Origin: Trichoplax sp. H2
Lineage: Eukaryota > Placozoa > Uniplacotomia > Trichoplacea
Direction: 5' to 3'
Length of the DNA stretch: 64,000 bases
Assembly (NCBI GenBank): GCA_003344405.1
Contig: NOWV01000085.1
Span: 186,001-250,000 of the forward strand
Both the position numbers and the translations under genes were made by a program. Shown here in pieces: positions 26,639-39,473 of the stretch. Under the pieces are notes generated by a model. It had not been told where the DNA came from. It saw nothing but the letters and a program-made list of their open reading frames with translations, and ran no database searches. How positions within the stretch are numbered: position 1 is the stretch's first letter; each line of letters begins with the position of its first letter.

Positions 26639-29600
26639 TCTCGATTTTTGCCGTTAAAGGATTGATTTAATGATCTACCATATTTGCTCCGCTGTTCTTC
26701 GTAGAAAAAAAATTGCCTATACTAAATAGTTTATTAAATGTTCTGACTTATATTAAACATTGGCAGAAACCAATTATCATCATCATTGTCTTTAATAGTC
26801 AATATATCGTGGGGGTCTAGAGTACTATACTTTACCATTAATTCCATTGGTATTGTCTATTCATTGTGATTGTCTTCAATTAAATTTTTATTTTTCTCTT
26901 CATTAACAAAATTTATAGTACCCCTTTTTTATTCGTATTTGTTCCTATGTTAGCTTTTCTCAGTAGAATCTTTCAAATTTGCATCAATAATACAGTAACC
27001 TACGCAAAGAACTGTGTATTGCGCTATTTTGGTTAATCATGGCCCTAAAAATTAATAATAACAAAAGCCCTAACTTCCTTACGTATAATTTCAAATGAAA
27101 TATGCTAGAGCAATAAAAAAGTCAACGAAAATCAAAATCTTAAGTATAAAATAGTAATTGTACAACATATTAAAGTAGTGAAACTTTTTAACCACGCTTT
27201 TGTTTTTAACAGCAAAAGTGAGCAAACGAAAGTCGCAACGTAAATTAAATCACGTTTTTTATTTACTATCATTAATTATAAAATATTCGACAATTTACGG
27301 ATATAATAGGATTTAGCACAGTGATCAGTTATTAGTTACCATCTTTAATCTAATATAGATTGGTAGAACTTCACCTGCATTATATTCTTAGTACGTAATA
27401 CAGTTGTAAAAAGTAATTCAGTTCTTATATCGTGGGCTACGGGTATTCATAGAGTCTCAAAACTAAAACTAAAGTAATCGTCCACATCGAAATGATATCG
27501 TGCAGTGTTATACATATAATATATTCTGATAGAATTATGACTATGACATCTAATATTTTCACAGTAAAGATACTTTATAGATTTGTAATCGCACGAAGCT
27601 AACTACAGCGAAAATATTTTCCATATCGAAAAAATAACTAATTACGATTACAGTCTATTCTTTCATTAGAAGAAAGTGATATTCAAGGACGATAACTATA
27701 TTTAATTGATTGGATTAATCGTATAAGTAATCTGTGTGGCTGCTGTACTAATAAGATCGAGCAATATGAGTCACGAATAATGTGAAATATCTTCCCGAAA
27801 AAAGCAATATTCACACATTCGTAAATGACTCGAAGAGTACGGTGTATATCAGATTCAAGTTATCTTTAATTCAAGATAGTCTATATGTTCTATTTTTAGT
27901 AGTATCTTATCTTGTTACTGATGACGATATTCATCACAGATAATACGATTCAACACCATGCTGAAGGTTATTACTAGCTGCATATATAAGCCACGTCCTT
28001 ATTATTACCAAAGCTATTTTGTGCTGCTCTTTTTATCTGTATAGCTGCAAGCGCATTTACCCCGCAAATGCAGTTCCTTTCCTCATCCTCAAATCACCAC
28101 TATTGCAGCAATACAATCCTTTTAAGTCAGGACATAGCATTACAACGTTGTGCTTAGCAGTACTCAGTAAAACACAGTATTGTTTCTTATATTCTAAAAT
28201 AGAGCACCTAGGTGAGCATGACTTTGTGCTGAAGACATATAATTTATATAAAACCTTATATTTATAAAACTGCATAAAAGGATAACAAATTATGCCGTGA
28301 TAGCAGATCAAGAAAGCAATGTTTTGACACTATATTTCAAGCAAACACTGACTTACATAACTATAAGTTATTCTATACCATAAGATCAGAGAATTTCTCA
28401 GCGACCTATGCGTAAACATTTTAATGAGCATATGTTTTGATACCTATCCATAATACTAATATATCTTAGCACAGTATGAGTTTAAGCTACTAGTAAAATA
28501 TTTAATTAGCGTGAATGATATACAATATATACGCATATTTCAAATTTTAGTAGCTCATGCTTAACCAAAAAGTTTCAATGGAAGGTATGAATGTAATTTG
28601 TAAATGTTTAAATAGTGATTTACGAATATGATCGTGTTAGCGGAGGAGCAGGAATTAATTAAGATTCTATTAATTAGTATACAATATCTCATTTCGTACG
28701 GTTTCTGCAGACTATAAGCCTATTGCCGGGAATCGCTCCACGATTAATTATCCGTGATTAGATGGTCGCAAAGCCTACGTTAATGAAATTTAACAAGCTT
28801 TTATGCTCAAAATTATTAATTGCAGCATGCAATTAATAACTAATGCATTGGTATCAAATATGAAAAAAATTGATCAAATTTGGTTTACATCGACTTTGCC
28901 GTCTCTGCGGTTGATTGAAAAGATCTGCAAGACACCAACCTACTTATGGACTTCTATGAATAACAAGCCCCATATGATAGTACAGTAACGGTACAAAGAA
29001 AGAACGGCCTTAAGGTGTCCCGCTGCCTGCTGTGTCGACTGGAGAATAAATAGTATCATCAAATAATTAAAATACTCTATGCCATAATTATACTACATAG
29101 TATAGCCATAGAGTACCGCACTAAATGTTATACACCATATATTTATCGTTAGTCATTAATCAATGTACGGCGCACTTAGTTCTGTACGCAACCGTGAAGT
29201 TACGAATTACTGTACAGTAAATTATCATAATTAAACATGAGGCAATAGTATACTTTAAAAACAATCTTTCAAAGCCTACATGTTCCCGCTAACAGTGCAT
29301 AGGTTATGGACATTAACTACTCGCCTCAATTTTTATTATCAAGTTCATAATAAGGACAATCCCTGGAAATCCAAATGTTCTCTATGCAATATTATTTCGT
29401 TAATACGGTAACTATGGTAATCGCATTTACTTACAAGAGAACAGTGGCAATCCACTAATGTCTGTATTATTGATACAGTACGTAGAGTATATACAACAAT
29501 GTAGTTATAAATTAATTATACTCGGAGAGGACAAATCAATATACATACGTTCATTGCCTTGCCTACAATCATACTGTACTAATCATACAAGTTAAATTAA

Positions 29601-29709
29601 GAAACATTGCAATGTATTATTAGCCGACTACTACATACGTAGTATTCTTCAGCTGGGGCTGTCAGTACTGAACTGATTTATTGGTTTTTATAGGAGAAAG
29701 AGTAGTCAT

Positions 29710-30162
29710 CTGTCTTGATTTTGCAACCAGTCAAAAGGTACAGTTCCTGTAGTTTATGATATAAAGTACGTATCCACTCATTCACTATATAGGGCATTGC
29801 AATGCAGCTAAGGCTGTTAACAGTATAGTTAAGATGAATAAAAGACACTGGCGGCATGCATAGAGATAAAAGAAAAGCTCAATTTCTTGTGTAGTTCAAT
29901 ACGGCACAGTAGACTGAATACAGTAGAATATAGTAATCTGTCTTGAATTTGCAACAAGTCAAAAGGTACACTTCCTGTAGTTTATGATATAAAGTACGTA
30001 TCCACTCATTCACTATATAGGGCATTGCAATGCAGCTAAGGCTGTTAACAGCATAGTTAAGATGAATGAAAGACATTGGTACGGTGGCTTACACTGGCGC
30101 ATGCATGGAGGTAAAAGAAAAGCTCAATTTCTTGTGTAGTTCAATACGGCACAGTAGACTGA
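29710..30162. repeat. Two-copy tandem duplication, period about 228 bp
   Basis: Copy 1 (about 29710-29918) and copy 2 (about 29938-30162) share long identical blocks, for example TATCCACTCATTCACTATA followed by GGGCATTGCAATGCAGC, and the AAAGCTCAATTTCTTGTG block. Differences are mostly single bases, plus an insertion of roughly 18 bases (ending ...TTACACTGGC) in copy 2. The high identity suggests a recent duplication. No coding content or terminal repeats were seen. Confidence 0.9.
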
Positions 30163-30300
30163 GTAGAGTACAACTAAAATCCAACTACTGTAGACAGGGT
30201 GATCATCAATTTGGCTGGTCATATTTACCGTACGGTAGAACTATTACCGTACACTGGCAGCTAAATACAGAGTAAAAGTTATCTATAGAAACGGTCTATA

Positions 30301-30334
30301 CAGGATATGTTGCGATATATTGCAACATATCCTG
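30301..30334. repeat. Perfect 13-bp inverted repeat (hairpin)
   Basis: CAGGATATGTTGC at 30301-30313 is the exact reverse complement of 30322-30334, with an 8-nt AT loop. It lies about 640 bases upstream of the ACAD11 start codon. It could be a cruciform or RNA stem, or a relic of a small inverted-repeat element. Confidence 0.8.
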
Positions 30335-30696
30335 GATTAAGAGTAAATAATTACGATATTAATTCTTTTTCGAGCGTGCGATACAGAAGTACATTTGTTG
30401 GTCGTTTGACTGTACTGTGTGCCGATCAACTTTCCAATTTGTAGCACAAGAGAACGATAGTTTCACATCTCTCTCTCTCTTCCTTTTAAGTTGTGCTCTG
30501 CATTTTTACTACTCATTTGGATGGCAACATAACTATCTGTACTGTATATGTTATTTATATTTATATACAGTATATACAGTATATTGTATCATCGCATATA
30601 ACATAACGTATAAAGTCATGACCAATTTAAGCCAATCAAGAGTGTTTTTTCGTGAACCCTGTTAAGTGACCCAGTGACCCCGCAGCCGAAATGAGA

Positions 30697-30780
30697 CTGT
30701 ACAGTGTAGACTGTATACTAGTGTTCTGTACCAGTTCCGTAGAGTACTACAGTATATTTTACAGTATGTTTACTGTAGTG
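30697..30780. repeat. CTGTA/TACAG word cluster upstream of ACAD11
   Basis: Several CTGTACAGTGTA-, TACAGTATA- and TACTGTAG-type words occur within 84 bases, ending about 195 bases upstream of the ACAD11 ATG. They match the word family seen upstream of RAB3GAP1, NSF and the LRRC47/glutaredoxin pair. Confidence 0.65.
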
Positions 30781-30974
30781 CCATTGTGTACATATTGTGG
30801 AGTGACGGAGGCGTAGAGAGTGAAGAATATATAGCGTGTCACGTCCGAGCAGTTTTACTGACTCAAGGCTAAAGCCTCGCAGTAGCAAAGTGGTAGGTTG
30901 AGAAACCCAACAAGCTCTTGGAAAAGTCTGTCCAATTTCGATCAGCTGCTCACCTAACTGTAAAATCGAAAAAG

Positions 30975-33900
30975 ATGTCCAACAACGATACAACGCCTGT
31001 GCGCTCACAGCACCGCTTCGAAGAAGCAAGACTGCGTAACTTCATGATGCAACATGTAGATGATTTTCCTCAGCAATCGAACGACTTTACTGTGCGACAA
31101 TACAGGTTGTCCTCCTATACAATGTTTATTTTCCAGTAATGGACATGCAATAACATAGATAGAATACGGACACAAACGTATCCATGAAGAACCAATTATA
31201 ATAATATTGCATTTTTGATGCATGTATAAAACGACAGAAAAAGTATCCCATACTATTTATATGGTTTATATTTATAGAGATATACGGTACAGTGTTTAGT
31301 CACTTCAGTGCACGCCTACTGGATGCCTGCATACAGTACGTTGATCTTTATAAATTACGTGAGGGAGGGTATGCAGCATGTTATGTCTATTTTAACCAGT
31401 ATTTTTGAACCACTCTTGAATCCTAAACTTAGAATTTTGAATTCTGTGCTATTGCAATGTAGCATTAACGCAGTGAATTGATTTGTTAATGTACTGTATT
31501 ATACGTATAGATTATGCTCAACACTGCCTTTTATGACAGATATACTATACCATGTATTGGTCGAACATAAGCGTCATATACGGAGTATTTTCAAGACCAA
31601 TAGCGTGATTGACTATGATCAGTGATATGTAGTTACTAGGTAGTCCATGATACTTTGGATTAATTAAACTAGCTTTGCTCGGCACGCTTCGCCGTGCTGA
31701 TGAAGTACATGTATGTGAGGGTAAATATTTTGAAGATATCTCTAAGCTCAGTAAGCAGTGTCTGTAGTGCTGATTCTAATTGTCTGATGCCAACGTTTTT
31801 CTTAAACCTATAGCTGGATATAATCATCTTTAAAAATGATACACTACCAGCAGTGAATAGTCCTTTACTGCCACATCGTACTTAGAATCTGTGACGCTGC
31901 TACATTTACAGTATATTATAAACCTCAGTACGAATATATAGTAATTTATAAGAGTATAGCTTTGCTAAGTGAGATTTGGTTTGTGAGATGCAACCGAGAT
32001 TAATTATACATTATTGAAATACAATTAATGCAACGCCATATTTACTGTTACTGCAGTGACTACAGCAGTTGAATCCGTAACATATACAATACACCTGTTT
32101 TGGTTGGGTTGCAACTACAGTATATTCTAATACTCTGTACTAGATACAGTACCACATACTGCACGTATCCTCCCAGGTGGCAAGGAAGATGGTAGTCAAT
32201 GCGTTAATTAATGATTAATTCTTCATCTTCTAAATAGTAAACTAAGTTACCTTGCATGGTTATTGAGATTAATCAATAAAGGTTGAACTAGTTAGTATAC
32301 ATGAATAGAGCAATTAATACTCCAATAGTTAACCTTTGTATTCTGATATATGTATTGCCCATTGGATATTTGATACAGTTCTGGCCAGTCAAATCCTACA
32401 TTTTATATCGCTGCTGGAGGAAAAGAGTTTGTTATGCGAAAAAAACCTCCTGGAAAATTATTGCCAAAAGCTCACATGGTATGGAAGGAATCATTTATTC
32501 TACATTTACGCCTCTTAGAGATTTTAGCTACGTTATATGTATTCTCTCGCATGAATTGAATTGAATTGAAGCAGATATCAAGAGTTCCATGTAACGCTAT
32601 AATAAACATATCTCAGTATACAATAATCAACAAAAGTAAACAAGTTTTAGAAATATTAACAATTGAGATATTAAATATGCATGTAATACACTATGAATGT
32701 ACGTATATACCTCCTTATTGGATTATATCATTGAATAGTAGTGTAGATAATATCTTGACCGTTATTAAAAGTCTTTATTCTGGCACTGTAATGAATTAAC
32801 AATAATACAGTTGTGATTCAACATAATTTTTTATGTTGATAGGTAAACCGTGAATATCGTATTCTGTCAGCACTATATTCAATTGGATATCCTGTCCCGA
32901 AGCCTTTCGCATATTGCCAGGATCCTTCTGTGATTGGGACTGAATTTTATATTATGCAGCATGTCAGGGTAAGACACTTTTATGTTATCACGATTAATTA
33001 ACTACTTCCTGTAGCAGATATCTTGCATACAGTAATTGATACTCATAGAATCAACTACTGTTATACTTCCAATCGTAAATTTAGGGACGAATATTTCGTG
33101 ACCCGGAATTACCTGGAATGACCCCAGGTCAACGTCAAGCCATCTATGCTGCTATGATGGGTGCACTCGCTAAATTGCATAGTATTGATTGGAGTAAGAT
33201 TGGCTTGGGAGACTTCGGGCCAACAACGAATTACTCCAAGCGTCAGGTGAGCAATAATGCGTAACTCCTGTGCGTTACAGCCTATCATAACGTGCGTGAA
33301 TTAAACGATAGCGCTTTCACTTTTATTAATGAATAGAATTTAGCAAGCTAAGGAAAATAAATTTTATCTTTTATTCTAAGGTATCTACCTGGAATAAGCA
33401 ATATATCGCATCAAAGACGAGTGAGGTATCGGAGATGGATTATTTATTCAAATGGTTAAGCAATAATATCCCTGAAAATGAAGGAAAAACTAGTAAGCCA
33501 TTATGAAATTATTACAGTGATACTGGACTGATATAAAACGTTATTTCGTATATTCTTTTTCTAACAAATTTCTAGCTGCTATTAATTTATATTTTATTAA
33601 TTATAGCAATCGTACATGGTGATTTTCGGGTGGATAATATGATTTTTCATCCTACTGAGGTATTACTCGTCTATTGTACCAACACTAATTCCATGCTATA
33701 TACGACTAATGTGATACTGGGTGTTTTATGTAGTGACTGTGACAATAGCCACTCCATATCCAGATGCGGTAACTAACAAATTTGTGTTAAATCTCTATTT
33801 ATAGCCTCGCGTTATTGCTGTTCTTGACTGGGAATTGTCTACTCTTGGTAATCCTCTAAGTGATGTAGCGTATTGCTGTACTCCCTATCACATGATCGTT

Positions 33901-36673
33901 GAAGAATTGAAAGGATTGACTCCTTCTTTTGGTAGACTTCTATATTACCATGCGATTTCTTATATAAACGCGAGACTAATTTTTTGTTTGAATTATTTTA
34001 TAGCTTTCAGCAAAATACCAGGAATTCCAACAGAGAAGGAACTCACTGATACCTATTGCTATTATCGTGGTTTAAAACCGCCTCTGCCAAATTGGAACTT
34101 CTACTGTGCACTGTCCATATTCCGTATGGTCGGAATTACTCAGGTGATTTCAATTTTAATTTATGGCAAACTACATATATAACTAGCTTTAAATGGGTTC
34201 TTACGAGCTTGTTGTTAATTTAAGGATATAATTTGTTGCAAGCAATTTTATTACTATTACTATTACTATAATCATAATTATAATTGCTGTCAGGGAGTTT
34301 ACGCAAGATCCATTCAAGGTAATGCTAGCTCTGAAACTGCCCAAACGTATGGTAGAATTGTACCTCTTGCAGCTAAGGCTGGAGTAATTGCTGCTCTTTC
34401 AAAATCAAGGTAATTACTATTTCCAGCTTTAAATACATCCTCCTTGCTACTACAGACTATGTAATAATTTTATCTATCGCACTGAAATATTATAACTTGT
34501 TACGGTTTAGCGAATTTACGGCTTTCGATGATAATAATGGTTCCTTTGGAATACTGAAGCTATCGTCTAGAACGCGAGAATTACAAAAGCAAATGAAAGA
34601 ATTTATGAAGAAATATGTTTTCCCAGCCGAGCAAGTATGTCACAAATGAACATCTTACTGATTTAGCGACTTCTTTTGAATCATTTCATCTAAGATCTGT
34701 CATCAATATCTCCTGTTTAGGTAATCCATGAACACTTGCAAAATGCCTCAAATCGATGGACAGTCCTTCCTATGGTTGAAGAACTCAAGGTAACCTTAAC
34801 TTTACTTTGTGTAATAGTGATTGCCACGACTAAGTATAAAATCTTCTATTAATAGACGAAAGCAAAGCAGGAAGGCCTTTGGAATTTGTTTTTGCCTGGA
34901 GCATCAGGACTGTCACAAGTGGAATATGCTACATTAGCAGAAATAACGGGTTGGTCAGATTTCGCTCCTGAAATTTTCAATTGCAACGCTCCAGGTATAG
35001 AGTTAGCTCAAGCCCATTCATAATGTGATATTTCCAAAATTTTTAGTAAATATACTAAGATTTGATATAATTTAAATTTCTTGAAAGATACTGGAAATAT
35101 GGAAGTTTTGCATTTATACGGCTCGGATGAACAAAAACGAGAATGGCTAGAGCCTTTACTTGAAGGAAAAATTAGATCTTGTTACTGTATGACCGGTTGG
35201 TATCTGTTCAAATTCGTGATATTCTTGCTTAGATCTGGGATTCAGCACAAATTTAATGCTACATTTTAATAGAACCCTATGTCGCATCATCTGATGCTAC
35301 TAATATGGCGCTGACAATAACTCGTGACGGCGATTACTATATCGTTAATGGTCGCAAGTGGTGGAGCAGTGGTAAGTTTATTTCGTTAAAGTATTACAGT
35401 TTATGCACATGTTAAATATTTAATAATGGATAACTGATAGATTATCCACTTGACACTACATCAGTAGCAAAAAAGAAAACGAATTTAATCGTGTAAAATG
35501 ATTGCTATGATTTATAATCTTGTAGGTGCTGGAGATCCTAGGTGTAAGATTGCTATAGTAATGGGCCGTACAGGTGGAAAAGAAGTTCAAAAGTATGCGT
35601 TATCTTTTAAAATTTTAAACGATGTTATATCAGCATACATTAGCTTCTAACTGATATAATCATTATAGAACGTATCGGATAAATCTGGGCATACGTACTA
35701 TAGGAAGAGTAGAAAGTTTCGTTTAAATCTCTAAAATTAAGATACGGTAATTTAGGCACAGAAGTCATTCTATGATATTGGTTCCTATGCAAACTCCTGG
35801 AGTCAAGAAATTAAGGGCTCTTACAGTTTTTGGCTATGATGGTAAGATCTTTACTTAATCGTCAAAATCTAAAAATCTGTAGTCTGCGAAATATAATTCG
35901 CATTCTTACTTGATTATATATCTACAACAACTTTTTAGATGCCCCTCATGGTCATCTAGAAATTGAATTTGACAACGTTCGCGTTCCGGCGTCGAATATT
36001 ATATTGGGCGAAGGTCGTGGCTTTGAAATTTCCCAAGGGCGTTTAGGTCCCGGTAGAATTCACCACTGCATGCGTCTCATAGGCAGAGCGGAACGTGCTT
36101 TGTCATTAATGTGTGACCGTGTTCAGAATCGTGTAGCTTTTAACAAGAAATTAGCGGAAATGGTATTTTTATTACCCTATTGAAAGGTTTTAATGAAAAT
36201 ATTGTACTGATAATGCCCTAATTGATACAGAATACCATTCAACATCACATCGCACGGTCCAGGCAAGAAATTGAACAAGCGAGACTGTTAACACTTAAGG
36301 CTGCTCGCCTGATTGACCTCAAAGGAACTAAAGCTGCACGCAAAGAAGTACTGCATTATTGAGTTATAAATTTATTATTATAAAATTATTTATATATCAG
36401 ATCTGCTTGCATTATGACAAAATCAGATTGTAATCCATTGAATAATCTCTTTTTTAGATTGCTATGATTAAAGTTGTCGCTCCCAACATGTGTTGTGAAG
36501 TAGTTGATCGAGCAATCCAAGCATTTGGTGGTGCCGGGGTATGTCAAGATACTATCCTACCATACTACTATGTAGCCGGTCGTACGCTTCGAATCGCTGA
36601 TGGTCCTGATGAGGTTCACCTCACTTCAGTTGCAAAATTAGAATTACGAGAGCAAACAAAAGCAAAATTATAA
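30975..36673 (+). CDS. ACAD11: ACAD11-type fusion: aminoglycoside-phosphotransferase-like kinase plus acyl-CoA dehydrogenase
   Basis: Nineteen exons give 771 aa: 30975-31105, 32379-32478, 32843-32968, 33085-33246, 33381-33492, 33607-33659, 33805-33931, 34004-34143, 34294-34409, 34511-34634, 34721-34789, 34856-34994, 35088-35195, 35273-35371, 35526-35592, 35756-35841, 35939-36162, 36231-36347 and 36458-36673. Human ACAD11 is 780 aa. The N-terminal half is an APH/ChoK-fold kinase: SGQSNPTF near residue 45, HGDFRVDN near 215, and [13 protein letters not shown] near 233. The C-terminal half is a flavin-dependent acyl-CoA dehydrogenase with NGRKWWSSG, a [11 protein letters not shown] block, [29 protein letters not shown] and [11 protein letters not shown]. 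Mammalian ACAD10/ACAD11 degrade long-chain 4-hydroxy acids through a phosphorylated intermediate. The C-terminus is AKL, a canonical peroxisomal targeting signal 1, and no mitochondrial leader is evident after the ATG, so a peroxisomal location is likely. The first intron is 1.27 kb. Confidence 0.96.
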
Positions 36674-37367
36674 ACGCCTTATGCAGCATCCCTTTAACTG
36701 CGTAAGGATGATATAGCCATCAGTCAATGGTAGTGCAGATTTTTAAATATTCTAGATCTAATACAAATTTTTTGTAATGCCATGCATATTAAAACTAATT
36801 ATAAGTTTTAAAATTAATTTAAAAATAATGAAAAGCAGCTGTAACGTAAGATTAGAATATTTTCGCTTAAATATTAACTATTTTAGGAGTAAATGAATAA
36901 AAAGGTAACTTTGACCTTAGTCTGACAATTTGATGATTGATGGTGAAAATTACAAATGAAGTATCACGCTTTAACTATATATACCCCCGTAGTTATACAG
37001 TATGCACGATTCTATCTAGAAGCGTCAACCGAATCTTCTCACTAAGATATTACTACGAGAATAGTTAGTTAAAATCTATATAAAAGTATACGACCAAGGC
37101 AGTAATCACGTCCACATTAAAGTATATATGCAATGATTGAAATTTATTAATTTTGATCAAATTGAATACAACTCAAAAATTAAGTAGTTTCCTAATTTTC
37201 ATAAGGAAAATCCACAATAATAAAAGTATTTACAGTCGATGAAATTTTACATGTCAACGCCATAGCACCGTACATTGTCCAGTACGATTGGATTGTGGAA
37301 TAGAATATACACTAAAGAAAGCTAACATAGTACTTATAGCATTAAAGTAAAGGCAACAGAATTAAGA
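36674..37367. other. Convergent 3' spacer between ACAD11 and COPS8
   Basis: Both neighbouring genes end here. On the + strand, an AATAAA at 36896-36901, 223 bases past the ACAD11 stop, is a candidate polyadenylation signal. On the - strand, an AATAAA (TTTATT at about 37143-37148 on +) lies about 220 bases past the COPS8 stop. I see nothing else in this AT-rich spacer. Confidence 0.6.
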
Positions 37368-39473
37368 TTAATTCTCTAAGTAAGTAACATAGTCCGTCAA
37401 CTTCTTTAATTGTTCATTGGTAATATTCTTAATTTGTGTATCATCGACTACAATAATAAGAAAAGAATGACGAATTGATTACTCGAAAGCTAATTTGTAA
37501 GCACTGTTATCTTACTGTCAGTAGCAATAAATCCCATACCTATCTTCGTTGGCATTATCATTTGGGAATCTACATCTACCGTCCAGCTTTTTTCTGTTGC
37601 AGCTACGATTATAAGTAATCAGAATAAACGTGTAACTACTGTATGCAATCACCGGTGAATTTTAAATAAGTGTATATCTCTACGATAACTATTTTACTAG
37701 ATAACATTCCACGAGAATTAAATTCACCTTGGATGGCATCTTCAACCGATAAACCAACAATAGCCGCTAAATCTTTCCAACTAATACTGTCATAAGCCCT
37801 ACTCACCAGCTGAAAAGCCCTATTTCTACAGTTAGCTATATCAACAAACAAAGTCAGCGATCAGTTCAATAATCTATTTCATGAATTGCAGTAAAGATAT
37901 ATAACATAAAATATTGTACGGAAACAACTAATTTCGGAAGTTGTTTTCCTTGAATTTTGATACAAAATTGCATCACGAAAATACATAATAGCATATACAG
38001 TGCGTCATTGAAATTTATCGACATGAGATCACTTTTACTTGCACTAAAATGTTTAATGGTTGATGATGTTTGTAAAATTTATTATGATTAAATACCTTTC
38101 AATGCGATAATGATTGGCTTGATGGAATCCGACCACCCATAATCAAAGCTTGCATACATCTGAGGATAGTTCCTTTGCCACATACTTTTACCTATTTCCC
38201 ATACAGCTCTTATTTCTTTACACTCCTAAAGAAAGACAAGACACTATGAAATCATTGCCATCCATCATGTACAAAAACAACACAACATAACGTAACACCA
38301 CGAACTGCATGGAGTAAATATTTAATTTGAGTAATACTGTAGGTGCATAAACAGACGGTAGCTAATCGCAATTTGTAAACCTTTCAAGGTAGCAAAGACA
38401 CACTTGTTTACGTATAGTATCATCGTATCATTAAATAGAGCATCACCTTGAGGGTATCCTCGGGTATTCGCTTCCATAAAAACTTTGCACTAATTCTATA
38501 GTTGTATTTCATTTAGTTTAAGAAATTAATGAACAATACATTTATAGCTGGCTATATTTTAAGTTCACGACGACACATGAATGCAGATAAAAATTTCGCG
38601 AGTTAAAAATGTTTATCTACTATACGGAGCACAGCCAGAATCATAACATTCCAAATTTGATAGTAAATATGTTAATTATTGGTATAAAAATTCTTTTGCT
38701 TATTGATGGAGCTTCCTATAGGCTATAGGTATATGTATGTAATCGTAGATGTATAGTTTATTGCTGTTGCTTTTATTTCCTTCATGTATTACTGTAGTTT
38801 TCCTAGTGAATATTGTACAGAACTATTTCATGAAATACTCGATTGCTAGTAGCAAAGGTGCGATTTATTTAGGCCAATGCATTTGTATGAGTGCAACTAC
38901 TACAGTAGAATAAGTGCAGCCTGTAAGGATTATTTCGAATAGTCCATGCATGCTACGACATCACTGATTTAGTGCAGGTTATCATGTATTCCTGTAAAAG
39001 TAATATTAGTGTTGGTTAGCACGTATCTAATAACCCTACATACGTACAAATCGTTCTGTAGAAGATATATGGCTAATAATTTGGCATAAATATCGGCATC
39101 TATAATTCCGTTTTCAGCCTGTAAAAATAGATTTAAATTCGTCATCATTAAAGTATATCTGAAAGGTATCATTGACAATCAATCCGTTTGAAATTAATAT
39201 GCGTCTTTTTATACTATGTCGTAGTATAACAATAAATCAACTGTTCTACAATGTACTACGATATTACATAATACTCTTTAATATTTCAACAAACTATCGC
39301 TTTCTAGTCCTATACTCTGCATCTATGATTACTACGACATTATTAAAAGAAGGTTTCAAATGAACGTAAAAGCTGCACCTAGACATAATATCAAGGCAGT
39401 ATGGCTAGATGTCAAGTACCTGAAGTTCCAGCTCTTCATATTCGAGTGCCATTTGATTAAAAGTATCCATCAT
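37368..39473 (-). CDS. COPS8: COP9 signalosome subunit 8 (CSN8)
   Basis: Six exons give 177 aa: 39420-39473, 39044-39118, 38096-38225, 37728-37835, 37516-37602 and 37368-37447. The human protein is 209 aa. Family features are YAKLLAIYLLQND in the helical repeat region, IGKSMWQRNYP, RAFQLVSRAYDSISWKDLAAIVGL with VEDAI (the PCI winged-helix part), and the C-terminal LKKLTDYVTYLEN, which matches the end of CSN8. As part of the COP9 signalosome it acts with CSN5 to remove NEDD8 from cullins, which regulates cullin-RING ubiquitin ligases in nucleus and cytoplasm. The protein is shorter than human at its N-terminus. The start at MMDTFNQMALEYEELEL is the only good ATG before the first donor. Confidence 0.93.

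Larger units (their letters stand above)
23471..30696. other. Long intergenic region between RAB3GAP1 and ACAD11
   Basis: Over 7 kb with no gene that I can support strongly. Two minus-strand segments look more coding than their surroundings (26468-26638 and about 23924-24127) and are listed separately. A two-copy 228-bp tandem duplication lies at 29710-30162 and a 13-bp-arm hairpin at 30301-30334. The rest is AT-rich with scattered CAGTA words. No tRNA, rRNA or transposase remnant was seen. Confidence 0.55.

Noticed and set aside
30875-30910. Possible tRNA-like stretch (AGTAGCAAAGTGGTAGGTTGAG)
   Set aside because: It has a superficial A-box look but no matching B box, anticodon arm or acceptor stem; no tRNA was found anywhere in the window.
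33932-34003. Reading ACAD11 through 33805-34143 as one exon
   Set aside because: The frame is open, but the middle 72 bases encode residues absent from ACAD11 and are bounded by GTAGAC and TTATTTTATAG; splicing them out joins conserved sequence in frame.
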